64,000 bases of DNA, from contig NZ_KE161030.1 of the NCBI RefSeq assembly GCF_000412335.2, positions 894,490 to 958,489 on the forward strand, written 5' to 3'. Positions 53,224 to 62,072 of the stretch are shown here, piece after piece. Below the pieces are notes generated by a model. It saw only the letters and a program-made list of their open reading frames with translations, was not told the origin of the DNA and did no database searches. Both the position numbers and the translations under genes were made by a program. The DNA is from Cedecea davisae DSM 4568. Its GTDB lineage: Bacteria > Pseudomonadota > Gammaproteobacteria > Enterobacterales > Enterobacteriaceae. Numbering within the stretch: the stretch's first letter is position 1; each line of letters begins with the position of its first letter.

Positions 53224-53496
53224 CTACCTCTGATAATATTTCTGCATCGCGTCGGTCAGTTCATCCAGATTGATGCTGATTTTGCCCGCGCCGATGGCTT
53301 CTTTCATCGCTTCTACGCGCGCCATATCAACTTCCGGCATGGCGCCTATTTGGTTTTGCGCTTCCCCCAGCACCGGATCGACCGGGCGGGTTTTTTCAAC
53401 GCTATTGCCTTCGTCAGCCTGCGGCTGAGTCTGGCTGGTCGCACCGGTATTTAGGGTGGCTACGGCCAGGCTGTACTGAGTTGGGTTAACTTTCAT
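53224..53496 (-). CDS. flgM: Lateral flagellar anti-sigma factor FlgM (LfgM)
   Basis: A 90-residue FlgM. The disordered N-terminus is followed by the conserved C-terminal helices that bind sigma-28 (VDMARVEAMKEAIGAGKISINLDELTDAMQKYYQR). Its partner should be the lateral sigma factor LafS, expected beyond the right edge. FlgM is exported once the hook-basal body is complete, releasing late gene expression. The 138 bases to flgA contain no gene. Confidence 0.93.
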   Translation of the reverse strand: MKVNPTQYSLAVATLNTGATSQTQPQADEGNSVEKTRPVDPVLGEAQNQIGAMPEVDMARVEAMKEAIGAGKISINLDELTDAMQKYYQR

Positions 53497-53634
53497 CGCT
53501 GTTCTCCGGTTGCTCTATGGGTCTGTTTTTATTGGGCTGCAAGGTGAATCCACGGGGAGGAAAACATCTTTCCCATTTCCTTACCGGGTTAAAGCGACCC
53601 GCAGAGAGCAAAACTTTAATCGCGAAGTAAAAAA

Positions 53635-54150
53635 TTATCGCCCCGCCGTGTTGAGCATACGCACAACGCCCGCGTCGGCCACTACGGCACTGACTACGCG
53701 CTGGCTGCTTTCATTTTTCACCTTAATGGTTTCGCCTTTGCGCCCCTTTTTCATCGCTTCGCCGAGCGTCTGGGCTTCAATCCCGTCCTGGTGGGCAACC
53801 ATCAGCACGCGCTGGCCGCGCTCCACCAGCACCGGGGAGTCCAGATGCGCGAGGGAGATTGGCTGGCCCGCACGCAGGCGGCGTTTTAGCGTCATACCGA
53901 CGGCTTCAGCGGGCTTAGTGAGGTAAGCGGAGCGGGAGCCGGAGGCTCGAACGGTTTGCATTTGCAGGTCGGCTCGGGTCAACACATGCCCGCGCTCAAG
54001 CGCAACTTTGGCGACCACGGCTTCTTGTTCTGCCGCGTATAGGGGGGTTGAGAGTAGCAGCGCGCCCGTCAGCGCCATCAGGCGGAAGGTAAGGGGGAAA
54101 TCTTGTTTCCCTTTGCGGCTGTGTTGTTTGGTAAAACTGTTTATATTCAT
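53635..54150 (-). CDS. flgA: Lateral flagellar P-ring chaperone FlgA (LfgA)
   Basis: A 171-residue periplasmic protein, shorter than E. coli FlgA (219). A signal peptide ends near residue 39 (TPLYAA) after a long polar lead. The SAF and C-terminal domains are visible: VAKVALERGHVLTRADLQMQTV, LKRRLRAGQPISLAHLDSPVLVERGQRVLMVAH and GEAMKKGRKGETIKVKNESSQRVVSAVV. It assists FlgI P-ring assembly. It diverges from flgB across a gap containing the sigma-54 promoter. Confidence 0.92.
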   Translation of the reverse strand: MNINSFTKQHSRKGKQDFPLTFRLMALTGALLLSTPLYAAEQEAVVAKVALERGHVLTRADLQMQTVRASGSRSAYLTKPAEAVGMTLKRRLRAGQPISLAHLDSPVLVERGQRVLMVAHQDGIEAQTLGEAMKKGRKGETIKVKNESSQRVVSAVVADAGVVRMLNTAGR

Positions 54151-54163
54151 GATGTTATAACTC

Positions 54164-54179
54164 TGGCACGGTAATTGCT
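54164..54179 (+). promoter_or_regulatory. Sigma-54 promoter of the flgB operon
   Basis: TGGCACGGTAATTGCT matches the sigma-54 consensus TGGCACG-N4-TTGCW exactly, with GG and GC at the required ten-base spacing. It reads toward flgB, 60 bases upstream of its start. LafK, encoded in the same locus, is the expected activator. Confidence 0.92.
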
Positions 54180-54238
54180 ATACAAAGGATGTATTAGCGA
54201 TTTTTTGCCGTTGTTATTTCATCACGAGGATGTGGGTT

Positions 54239-54589
54239 GTGAGTATTTCTTTTGACAAAGCATTGGGTGTTCATCCGCAGGCAGTAGCACTTCGACTTTC
54301 CCGAGCAGAGTTGCTATCCGCCAACCTGGCTAACGTCGACACTCCAAACTTCCAGGCTAAAGATATTGATTTTGCCGCGGAGATGCAACGTTCAGCGTGG
54401 AGTTTTTCTCTCGACTCTTCGCCGCAGGAAAAATATCGCGTGCCATATCAGCCCTCTTCCGACGGCAACACCGTTGCTCTCGACGTTGAGCAGGCTGAGT
54501 TTTCGAAAAACGTCCAGGACTACCAGTCAAGCCTGGCATTTTTGAATATGAAATTTGTTGGCCTGAAAAAGGCAATCGAAGGGAAATAA
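54239..54589 (+). CDS. flgB: Lateral flagellar proximal rod protein FlgB (LfgB)
   Basis: A 116-residue rod protein with the N-terminal rod motif LRLSRAELLSANLANVDTPNFQAKDIDFAAEM and the C-terminal helix that packs in the rod (EFSKNVQDYQSSLAFLNMKFVGLKKAI). I choose the GTG start (VSISFDKALG), whose SD GAGGA is 8 bases away, over an ATG 9 bases earlier that would abut the SD. First gene of the flgB-lafW operon. Confidence 0.9.
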   Translation: MSISFDKALGVHPQAVALRLSRAELLSANLANVDTPNFQAKDIDFAAEMQRSAWSFSLDSSPQEKYRVPYQPSSDGNTVALDVEQAEFSKNVQDYQSSLAFLNMKFVGLKKAIEGK

Positions 54590-54611
54590 CCAACTCAGGT
54601 AACTACACACG

Positions 54612-55037
54612 ATGGCATTTAACAATATCTACCGTGTTTCAGGCTCGGCAATGACGGCGCAGACCGTACGCCTGAACACCATTGCCAGCAACATGGCTAA
54701 CGCCGACTCGCCGTCGGCGACCGAGGGGGGCGTTTATAAGGCGCGTCGCCCGGTGTTTGCTTCGGTTTATCAGAACGACGAGCTGATGGGCAACCGGGCG
54801 CTGACCGGGGCCAGAGTGCAAATTATGGATGTGGTCGAAACCGGCAACGCGGTGCAGCGCTACGAGCCAAACCACCCGATGGCCGATGACCGGGGCTATG
54901 TCTATTACCCGGATGTGAACGTGGTGGAAGAGATGGCGGACATGATGTCGGCCTCGCGCAGTTTTGAAACCAACGTCGATGTACTTAACAGCGTTAAAAG
55001 CATGCAGCAAAGCCTGCTGCGGCTCGGAGAAGTGTAA
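54612..55037 (+). CDS. flgC: Lateral flagellar rod protein FlgC (LfgC)
   Basis: A 141-residue proximal rod protein. It has the N-terminal MTAQTVRLNTIASNMANADSP motif and C-terminal YVYYPDVNVVEEMADMMSASRSFETNVDVLNSVKSMQQSLLRLGEV, the standard FlgC ends. It sits 22 bases after flgB and ends 2 bases before flgD. Confidence 0.95.
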   Translation: MAFNNIYRVSGSAMTAQTVRLNTIASNMANADSPSATEGGVYKARRPVFASVYQNDELMGNRALTGARVQIMDVVETGNAVQRYEPNHPMADDRGYVYYPDVNVVEEMADMMSASRSFETNVDVLNSVKSMQQSLLRLGEV

Positions 55038-55039
55038 TT

Positions 55040-55714
55040 ATGAACGTCAATAACGACGCCAGTACTTTTAATGCAGCCAGCGACAGCAACGTGGCTAACA
55101 ACGGCAGCGCTGCCGGTATGAATAGCCTGTTTATGCAACTGCTGGTTGCCCAGATCCAAAACCAGGACCCGCTCAATCCGACCGACGGTACAGAATACGT
55201 GAGCCAGCTGGCGCAGCTGACTCAGGTTCAGTCGATGGAGACCATGTCGCAGCTGATGGCCAACAGTTCCGTGCTGATGGATAACCTGCAAACGCTGACC
55301 ACCGGCAATCTGGTCGGACAGAAAGTGATGGTGCAGAGCGACAGCTTTACCTCCGACGGTGCCACCAACGTGGATGGACGCTTGACGCTGGATCACGCCG
55401 CAGGCGTGGTGACGGTTATCGTCAAAGACTCCGCCGGAACCGAGCACAAAATCGAGCTGGGCAAGCAGGAAGCCGGGCAGGTGGATTTCTCCATCGATCC
55501 TAAAGAGCTGGGGCTTTCCGAAGGGAAATATACCGTCAGCGTTGTGACCGACACCGGGGAAGACAAAGTTCCGGTTGAGCTTGGCGGCATCGTTAATAAC
55601 GTGCGCATCCCGCTCGACGGCAGCCCTACGCTGCTCAATATCTCCGGCCTGGGCGAAATCGCCTACAACCACATCACCCAATTTGGAAAATCTTCTCCTT
55701 CTTCACAGGCGTGA
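55040..55714 (+). CDS. flgD: Lateral flagellar hook scaffold FlgD (LfgD)
   Basis: A 224-residue hook-capping scaffold. The conserved N-terminus reads FMQLLVAQIQNQDPLNPTDGTEYVSQLAQLTQVQSMETM. It is followed by the FlgD Tudor/Ig-like region (VTVIVKDSAGTEHKIELGKQEAGQVDFSID). It caps the growing hook and is replaced by FlgK. Size and neighbours match the family. Confidence 0.95.
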   Translation: MNVNNDASTFNAASDSNVANNGSAAGMNSLFMQLLVAQIQNQDPLNPTDGTEYVSQLAQLTQVQSMETMSQLMANSSVLMDNLQTLTTGNLVGQKVMVQSDSFTSDGATNVDGRLTLDHAAGVVTVIVKDSAGTEHKIELGKQEAGQVDFSIDPKELGLSEGKYTVSVVTDTGEDKVPVELGGIVNNVRIPLDGSPTLLNISGLGEIAYNHITQFGKSSPSSQA

Positions 55715-55750
55715 ACGGCGGGCAGAAAGAGTTAATAAGGAAGACATAAC

Positions 55751-56944
55751 ATGAGTTTTAGTATTGCTACCTCCGGCCTCAACGCCATTACTGAACAGCT
55801 GAATGCTATCTCCAACAACATTGCCAACTCCGGCACCGTTGGTTTTAAATCCGGCCGCGCGGAGTTTGCCGCGCTGTATGCCCAGAGCCAGCCTCTTGGC
55901 GTTGGCGTTAGCGGTGTGACCCAGAGCATTACCCGTGGCGGCTCGATAACCGCCACCGGTAATGGCCTCGATCTGGCGATTGGCGGCAACGGTTTCTTCG
56001 TCGTGCGCGACAGCGCCGGAACTACCGCCTATACCCGTGCGGGCTACTTCGGCACCGACAGCAGCGGCAACCTGGTTAACGGCTCCGGCATGAACCTTCA
56101 GGGCTATCCGGTAGATGCTAACGGCGTATTGCAGGTGGGTAGCGTGGGTAATTTATCTATCAGCAGCGGTTCTATCCCGGCTAAGGCTACCGACAGCCTC
56201 GACTTTACCGCCAACCTTGACGCGCGCGCGGAGAAGCCGGAAACCGACGTATTCGACCCGAAAGATAACACCTCTTACAACAACACCTACGCCACGCAGG
56301 TTTATGACTCTCTGGGGCGCGAGCACACCATTAACCAATATTTCGTGAAAACCGACGAAAATACCTGGGAAGTTCATTACTACATGGACGACCAGCCGAT
56401 GAGCAACCCGGCAACCCAGACTCTTGAATTTAGCGATCAGGGCGTGCTGAAAACGCCGAACGGTACCGTGAATCTGACGGTGGATATTCCTGGGGCGCAG
56501 AGCCTGTCCATCGATCTCAGCTATAACGGCACCACGCAGTACGGCTCCGACTTCTCCGTGAGCAAGAATAAAGGCAGCGGCTACGCATCCGGCGAGAAAA
56601 CCGGCCAGCAGATTGATGAAGATGGCTCGGTTTACGCCACTTTCTCTAACGGCGAGCGCATGCTTCAGGGGCAGTTAATTCTGGCTAACTTCGCTAACCC
56701 TAACGGCCTGGCCGCCCAGGATGGCACGACCTGGACGCAGACCGCAGCATCAGGCACGCCGTTGACCGGTGCGCCGGGTACCGGCCTGCTGGGCTCAATT
56801 AAAGCCGGCGCGCTGGAAGCTTCTAACGTTGATTTAACTTCGGAACTGGTCGGGCTGATGAGCGCTCAGCGTAATTATCAGGCCAATACCAAAGTTATCA
56901 GCACCAACGACAGCATGATGAACGCGCTGTTCCAGGCCGTGTAA
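55751..56944 (+). CDS. flgE: Lateral flagellar hook protein FlgE (LfgE)
   Basis: A 397-residue hook subunit. It has the N-terminal rod-hook motif (GLNAITEQLNAISNNIANSGTVGFKS), central D1/D2 domains (YDSLGREHTINQYFVKTDENTWEVHYYMDD) and the C-terminal SNVDLTSELVGLMSAQRNYQANTKVISTNDSMMNALFQAV helix. The length is typical of a lateral hook. The stop overlaps the flgF start by one base. AAGGAAG precedes the ATG. Confidence 0.95.
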   Translation: MSFSIATSGLNAITEQLNAISNNIANSGTVGFKSGRAEFAALYAQSQPLGVGVSGVTQSITRGGSITATGNGLDLAIGGNGFFVVRDSAGTTAYTRAGYFGTDSSGNLVNGSGMNLQGYPVDANGVLQVGSVGNLSISSGSIPAKATDSLDFTANLDARAEKPETDVFDPKDNTSYNNTYATQVYDSLGREHTINQYFVKTDENTWEVHYYMDDQPMSNPATQTLEFSDQGVLKTPNGTVNLTVDIPGAQSLSIDLSYNGTTQYGSDFSVSKNKGSGYASGEKTGQQIDEDGSVYATFSNGERMLQGQLILANFANPNGLAAQDGTTWTQTAASGTPLTGAPGTGLLGSIKAGALEASNVDLTSELVGLMSAQRNYQANTKVISTNDSMMNALFQAV

Positions 56945-57675
56945 TGGATCACTTAATTTACACCGCGGTCAGCGGCGCAAACCGTAGCCTGTCTCAGCAG
57001 CAGATCCACGCGAACAACCTGGCTAACGTCAATACCCAGGGCTTTCGTAGCGATCTGGAAAGCGCCCAGGCTCAGCAGATCCAGGGCGAGGGTTATAACT
57101 CTCGTTTCCTGGTTCAGCAGACCAGCGGCGGTATCGATATGACGCCGGGAACGGCAAAGCAGACCGGGCGTGACCTTGACGTTGCCCTGCGCGGCAGCGG
57201 CCTGATAGCTCTGGCCAGCGGCAACCGCGAGGTTTATACCCGCAACGGGCAAATAGACGTTGGCCCGGAAGGCGATCTGACGATTAACGGCCTGCCGGTT
57301 GAAGGGGACAACGGCCCCATCATCCTGCCGCCGTTTTCACAAATCTCCATTGCCGACGATGGCGTGATAAGCATCGTGCCGGACGACGGCGGCCCTGCCG
57401 TGCCGATGGATATTGACCGGCTCAAGCTGGTGGATATTCCCGCCGGACAGTTGCAGAAAAACAGTTCCGGGTTTCTGGTAACCAATGCGCTGACCAATCC
57501 CCGGAATGAAGAGGTCATGGTGACGGCGGGTCATCTGGAAACGGCCAACGTTTCGGCCATTAACGAGATGGTTTCCAGCATTGCGCTGAACCGACAGTTC
57601 GAAGCTCAGATCAAAATGATGAAAGCGGCGGACGACCTGGCCACGGCGGGCAATCGCCTGCTGCGCGGCAGTTGA
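56944..57675 (+). CDS. flgF: Lateral flagellar rod protein FlgF (LfgF)
   Basis: A 243-residue proximal rod protein beginning MDHLIYTAVSGANRSLSQQQIHANNLANVNTQGF and ending VSAINEMVSSIALNRQFEAQIKMMKAADDLATAGNRLL. The middle domain carries GRDLDVALRGSGLIAL and TRNGQIDVGPEGDLTINGLPV. It is coupled to flgE by a one-base overlap. Confidence 0.95.
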   Translation: MDHLIYTAVSGANRSLSQQQIHANNLANVNTQGFRSDLESAQAQQIQGEGYNSRFLVQQTSGGIDMTPGTAKQTGRDLDVALRGSGLIALASGNREVYTRNGQIDVGPEGDLTINGLPVEGDNGPIILPPFSQISIADDGVISIVPDDGGPAVPMDIDRLKLVDIPAGQLQKNSSGFLVTNALTNPRNEEVMVTAGHLETANVSAINEMVSSIALNRQFEAQIKMMKAADDLATAGNRLLRGS

Positions 57676-57693
57676 TTACAAGGATAACCAGCG

Positions 57694-58479
57694 ATGAATC
57701 CAGCTTTATGGGTGAGTAAAACCGGCCTGGCGGCGCAGGACGCCAAAATGGGCGCAATTTCCAACAACCTCGCCAACGTGAATACCTCCGGGTTTAAGCG
57801 CGACCGCGTGATGTTCTCGGACTTGTTTTACCAGAACCAGCGCACGCCCGGCGGCCAGCTCGATCAGAACAACACCGCGCCGACCGGTATTCAGTTCGGC
57901 ACCGGCGTAAAAATTATCGGGACTCAGAAAGAGTTCTCTACCGGCAACATCCAGAACACCGGGCAGGATCTTGACGTGGCAATCACCGGGCAGGGTTTCT
58001 TCCAGGTTGAAACCCCGGACGGCGAAATTGCCTACACCCGCGCGGGCAATTTGCAGCGCAATCAGGAAGGCGTGATTACCAACGCCGCCGGTCTGCCGCT
58101 GGTGCCGCAGATTGAGCTACCGGCCAACACCAAAGAGATCCAGATTGCTAAAGACGGCACGGTGATGGCGCAGGTTGGCGGCGAAACGGATCCGGTTGAG
58201 CTGGGGCAAATTACGTTGGTGAATTTCGTTAACCCAGCCGGTCTGGAAGCCGTTGGTGGCAACCTCTATCGTGAAACCGCTGCCAGCGGCGAAGCGGTTG
58301 AGGGCGTTCCCGGTGAGGAGGCATTTGGCCAGTTGGAGCAGGGGTCGCTTGAGGGTTCAAACGTGCAGGTTGTTGAGGAGATGGTTGACATGATAACCGT
58401 CCAGCGCGCCTACGAAATGAACGCCAAAATGGTTTCTGCCGCCGACGATATGCTGAAGTTTGTCACCCAGTCGATGTGA
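57694..58479 (+). CDS. flgG: Lateral flagellar distal rod protein FlgG (LfgG)
   Basis: A 261-residue distal rod protein, nearly the E. coli length (260). It begins ALWVSKTGLAAQDAKMGAISNNLANVNTSGFKRDR and ends NVQVVEEMVDMITVQRAYEMNAKMVSAADDMLKFVTQSM. The central QDLDVAITGQGFFQVETPDGEIAYTRAGN is the family signature. Confidence 0.96.
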   Translation: MNPALWVSKTGLAAQDAKMGAISNNLANVNTSGFKRDRVMFSDLFYQNQRTPGGQLDQNNTAPTGIQFGTGVKIIGTQKEFSTGNIQNTGQDLDVAITGQGFFQVETPDGEIAYTRAGNLQRNQEGVITNAAGLPLVPQIELPANTKEIQIAKDGTVMAQVGGETDPVELGQITLVNFVNPAGLEAVGGNLYRETAASGEAVEGVPGEEAFGQLEQGSLEGSNVQVVEEMVDMITVQRAYEMNAKMVSAADDMLKFVTQSM

Positions 58480-58506
58480 TGATGGGTTAATGAAGTGAAG
58501 AGAGTC

Positions 58507-59172
58507 ATGAAAAAGCAGTGTGTTATCAGTTTACTGGTGCTGGCGCTGGCCGGGTGTGAAAGCCCGGCGCTGCTGGTGCATAAAGACGATGCGGCCTTTG
58601 CGCCGCCGGAAGATTTCGTCATGCCGGAAACGGCAGTGCAGGGCGGCGGCGTCTACAACGGCGGCTATAACTGGTCGCTCACTCAGGATCGCCGCGCCTA
58701 TCGCGTGGGGGATATTCTTACCGTACGTCTTGATGAGTCTACCCAGGCCAGTAAGCAGGCGAGAACCAACTTCGGCAAGAAGAACGATGTCTCCATCGGC
58801 GTGCCGGAAGCCTTTGGGCAATCGGTTGATAAGCTAAGCGGTTCGGTTAACGGCGACCGCAACTTTAACGGCAACGCCAGCTCCCAGCAGCAAAATAGCC
58901 TGCGCGGGTCGATTACCGTCGCGGTATTTAAAGTGCTGCCGAACGGCATTCTGGCGGTGCGCGGCGAGAAGTGGCTCACCCTTAACCAGGGCGATGAGTA
59001 CATGCGCGTGACCGGGCTTGTCCGTGCCGACGACGTTGAGCGCGATAACTCCGTTTCTTCCCAGCGTATCGCCAACGCCCGCATCTCGTATGCGGGGCGC
59101 GGGGCGCTGAGTGACTCTAATGCAGCAGGCTGGTTGACGCGTATCTTCAACCACCCGCTGTTCCCAATTTAA
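58507..59172 (+). CDS. flgH: Lateral flagellar L-ring lipoprotein FlgH (LfgH)
   Basis: A 221-residue outer-membrane lipoprotein. The signal peptide ends in a lipobox LAGC, so the mature N-terminus is acylated Cys. FlgH features are YRVGDILTVRLDESTQASKQARTNFGKKN, NSLRGSITVAVFKVLPNGILAVRGEKWLTLNQGDEYMRVTGLVRADDV and the NARISYAGRG segment. I take the ATG after GAAGAGAG; a GTG 12 bases earlier is possible. It forms the L-ring bushing. Confidence 0.95.
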   Translation: MKKQCVISLLVLALAGCESPALLVHKDDAAFAPPEDFVMPETAVQGGGVYNGGYNWSLTQDRRAYRVGDILTVRLDESTQASKQARTNFGKKNDVSIGVPEAFGQSVDKLSGSVNGDRNFNGNASSQQQNSLRGSITVAVFKVLPNGILAVRGEKWLTLNQGDEYMRVTGLVRADDVERDNSVSSQRIANARISYAGRGALSDSNAAGWLTRIFNHPLFPI

Positions 59173-59184
59173 TCGGAGCTGACA

Positions 59185-60276
59185 ATGCGTAACGTGGCAT
59201 TTTTTCTCGCGCTCCTGTGGAGCAGCAGCCTGCTGGCTGAAACGCTGGGCAACATCGTGGACATCCAGGGTGTGCGCGGCAATCAGCTGGTGGGCTATAG
59301 CCTGGTGGTCGGTCTTGACGGCTCCGGCGACAAAAATCAGGTGAAATTCACCAGCCAGTCAATAACCAACATGCTGCGCCAGTTTGGCGTGCAGCTGCCG
59401 ACCAAAATTGACCCGAAAGTGAAAAACGTGGCGGCGGTAGCCATTAGCGCCACGCTGCCGCCCGGCTACGCGCGCGGGCAGTCAATTGACGTGACCGTTT
59501 CCTCTATTGGCGACGCAAAGAGCCTGCGCGGCGGGACGCTGCTGCTGACCCAGCTTCGCGGTGCCGACGGGGAAGTTTATGCCCTGGCCCAGGGGAACGT
59601 CGTGGTGGGCGGCGTGAAGGCGGAAGGCAACAGCGGCTCCAGCGTGACGATTAACACGCCAACCGTGGGGCGTGTGCCGAACGGCGGTTCCATCGAGCGT
59701 GAAATTCCGACGGACTTTCAGGATAACAGCCAGGTGATGCTTAACCTGAAGCGGCCCAGCTTTAAAACCGCCAATAACGTAGCGGTGGCGCTGAATAGCG
59801 CATTTGGCGCAAATACCGCCGTGGCGCAAAGCGCGACCAACGTGGCGGTGCGTGCGCCGATGAATCCGGGTGAGCGCGTAAGGTTTATGTCGATGCTGGA
59901 AGATGTACAAATCAACGCCGGTAAGCAGCCTCCGCGCGTGGTGTTTAACGCCCGCACCGGCACGGTTGTAATTGGCGACGGCGTGGTGGTTCGGGCTGCG
60001 GCTGTTTCCCACGGCAACCTGACGGTGACGATTCGTGAAAGCAGCAATGTCAGCCAGCCGGGTGCCTTCAGCCAGGGGCGCACCGTTGTGACCCCGGACA
60101 GCGATGTGAATGTTAGCCGCGGCCGTGGCCAGATGGTGACCATTCCGGCCGGAACCAGCCTGCGCAGCATCGTCAACACGATTAATAGCCTCGGTGCCGC
60201 GCCGGACGACACGATGGCGATTCTCCAGGCGCTGCATGAAGCGGGCGCGCTCGATGCCGAACTGGTTGTGATTTAA
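59185..60276 (+). CDS. flgI: Lateral flagellar P-ring protein FlgI (LfgI)
   Basis: A 363-residue periplasmic P-ring protein. A signal peptide ends near residue 18 (SLLA). Conserved segments are [44 protein letters not shown] and the C-terminal [42 protein letters not shown] precedes the ATG. FlgA, encoded divergently, chaperones its assembly. Confidence 0.96.
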   Translation: MRNVAFFLALLWSSSLLAETLGNIVDIQGVRGNQLVGYSLVVGLDGSGDKNQVKFTSQSITNMLRQFGVQLPTKIDPKVKNVAAVAISATLPPGYARGQSIDVTVSSIGDAKSLRGGTLLLTQLRGADGEVYALAQGNVVVGGVKAEGNSGSSVTINTPTVGRVPNGGSIEREIPTDFQDNSQVMLNLKRPSFKTANNVAVALNSAFGANTAVAQSATNVAVRAPMNPGERVRFMSMLEDVQINAGKQPPRVVFNARTGTVVIGDGVVVRAAAVSHGNLTVTIRESSNVSQPGAFSQGRTVVTPDSDVNVSRGRGQMVTIPAGTSLRSIVNTINSLGAAPDDTMAILQALHEAGALDAELVVI

Positions 60277-60287
60277 GGGATAAAACA

Positions 60288-60677
60288 ATGATCAACGCAA
60301 TTAACCGCCAGCAAACCGTGCTGCCGGGCGACATTACGGCTCAGGCAAAGCCGCAAAATATTGAGCAGGCCGCCGAGCAGTTTGAAGCGATGTTTCTGCG
60401 TTCGATGATGCAGCAAATGCGCAAGGCGACGGATGCGATGGCCGCGGAAGATAGCCCGTTTAACAGCAAACAGCAGCGCATGATGCGTGATTTCTACGAT
60501 GACAAGCTGGCCTCAAACCTGGCCTCGCAGCGCAGCAGCGGGATTGCCGACATGATTATCGCTCAGTTAACGCCAGCCGGGGTTAAGGAGAGCGCTAAAA
60601 GTGCCGCTTTAGTTCAGCAGCCGAAGGAAATGACTCCCCCGGTTATCCCCGTAATGCGTAGCGGCCAGGAGCAATAA
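60288..60677 (+). CDS. flgJ: Lateral rod scaffold FlgJ lacking the peptidoglycan hydrolase domain (LfgJ)
   Basis: A 129-residue protein containing only the rod-scaffold domain: EQAAEQFEAMFLRSMMQQMRKATDAMAAEDSPFNSKQQRMMRDFYDDKLASNLA..SGIADMIIAQL. E. coli FlgJ is 313 residues because it adds a C-terminal glucosaminidase that opens peptidoglycan; here the gene stops 11 codons after a proline-rich tail. No frameshift or remnant follows, since flgK begins 3 bases later. Confidence 0.92.
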   Translation: MINAINRQQTVLPGDITAQAKPQNIEQAAEQFEAMFLRSMMQQMRKATDAMAAEDSPFNSKQQRMMRDFYDDKLASNLASQRSSGIADMIIAQLTPAGVKESAKSAALVQQPKEMTPPVIPVMRSGQEQ

Positions 60678-60680
60678 AAA

Positions 60681-62051
60681 ATGAGCATGATTAATATCGC
60701 CTACAGCGGCATTCAGGCAGCACAAACGGGGATGAGCATTACCTCGATGAACATTGCTAACCTGCTGACGCCGGGTTACAGCCGCCAGGGCCTGCTGCAA
60801 AGCGCCATCGGGCCGATGGGGCAGGTTGGGCTTTCCGCCGGAAACGGCGTGCAGGTTGACAGTATTCGCCGTATCTCTAACCAGTATCTGGTCAATCAGG
60901 TCTGGCAGACCAATACCAAAGCCAATTATTACACCGCCGGGCAGCAGTATATTGGCGCGCTGGAAGAGGTTATCGGCACCGACTCCACCAGCCTCGGCAA
61001 CGGGCTGGATGAATTCTTCGGCGCCCTGAGCGCGTTGACTACCCAGCCGGAATCCCCGGCGCTGCGCCAGCAGCTGTTAAATCAGGCCGGTTCCCTGGCC
61101 CAGCGTTTTAACAGCATGAATGACTTTATCACTAGCCAGAAAAACTCTATCTCGACCCAGCGTAATGCCGCGGTGGACAGCATTAACTCGCTCAGCTCCG
61201 GCATCGCCAGCTATAACCAGAAAATCATCGAGCTGGAGTCTACCGGCGGCAACACCAGCGTGCTGCGCGACCAGCGTGACGAACTGGTGAAAAAGCTTAG
61301 CGAACAGGTGGATGTAAAAATCACCGAGGACAGCTCCGGGAGTTATACCGTGGCCCTGAAGGGCGGCCAGCCGCTGGTTAGCGGGAGAACGGCGGGTGAG
61401 CTAAAGGCCGACGTTGACGCTAACGGCAACAGCACCCTGAGCCTGAAGTTCTCCACCAGCGAATTCAACCTTAACCCGTCGGCGGGCGGCCAGCTAGGTG
61501 CGCTTTATGACTACGAAACTACCACTCTGAAAGATATGCAGAGTGCGGTTCAGGGCATGGCAGAAGCGGTGGCCGATCTGTTCAATAACCAGCTCTCCCA
61601 GGGCTTTGATCTCAACGGCAACCCGGGCAAGCCGCTGTTTGTATTCGACCCGAGTAGCAGTTCGGGCATGTTGCAGGTTACCGACCTGAAGCCGGACGAA
61701 ATTGCCCTCTCCGGGGCGGCGGGCGAGCCGGGTAACGGCGATAATTTGCAGTTGCTGATCGATTTGAAAAACAGCAAAACCGACATCGGTGGCCTGGGCA
61801 ATATGAGCCTTAACGAAGGCGCGGCGGCCATTATTTCCCGCATCGGGATAGCCAGCCGCCAGAATAAAACCGAGCAGGAAGCCGCGGTTGCCGTTGCCAA
61901 TCAGGCGCAGACCCAGCGCGATAACCTGAGCGCGGTCAACGAGGATGAAGAGGCAATTAATCTGCAAATTTATATGCAGTCTTATCAGGCCAACCTGAAG
62001 GTTATCGCCACCGGCGATCAGATCTTCAGCGACTTACTTAACCTGTTCTAA
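60681..62051 (+). CDS. flgK: Lateral hook-filament junction protein FlgK (LfgK)
   Basis: A 456-residue HAP1. The N-terminal rod motif (YSGIQAAQTGMSITSMNIANLLTPGYSRQG) and C-terminal motif (EAINLQIYMQSYQANLKVIATGDQIFSDLLNLF) bracket a shorter variable centre than E. coli FlgK (547), as usual for lateral systems. It links hook to filament with FlgL. Export is aided by FlgN. Confidence 0.95.
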   Translation: MSMINIAYSGIQAAQTGMSITSMNIANLLTPGYSRQGLLQSAIGPMGQVGLSAGNGVQVDSIRRISNQYLVNQVWQTNTKANYYTAGQQYIGALEEVIGTDSTSLGNGLDEFFGALSALTTQPESPALRQQLLNQAGSLAQRFNSMNDFITSQKNSISTQRNAAVDSINSLSSGIASYNQKIIELESTGGNTSVLRDQRDELVKKLSEQVDVKITEDSSGSYTVALKGGQPLVSGRTAGELKADVDANGNSTLSLKFSTSEFNLNPSAGGQLGALYDYETTTLKDMQSAVQGMAEAVADLFNNQLSQGFDLNGNPGKPLFVFDPSSSSGMLQVTDLKPDEIALSGAAGEPGNGDNLQLLIDLKNSKTDIGGLGNMSLNEGAAAIISRIGIASRQNKTEQEAAVAVANQAQTQRDNLSAVNEDEEAINLQIYMQSYQANLKVIATGDQIFSDLLNLF

Positions 62052-62072
62052 CGAGGGTTTGGAGAAAAAATT

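Noticed and set aside
53630..53660. GGCGATAA before flgM as a sigma-28-type -10
   Set aside because: It overlaps the flgA stop and no TAAA-type -35 is present 15 bases upstream.
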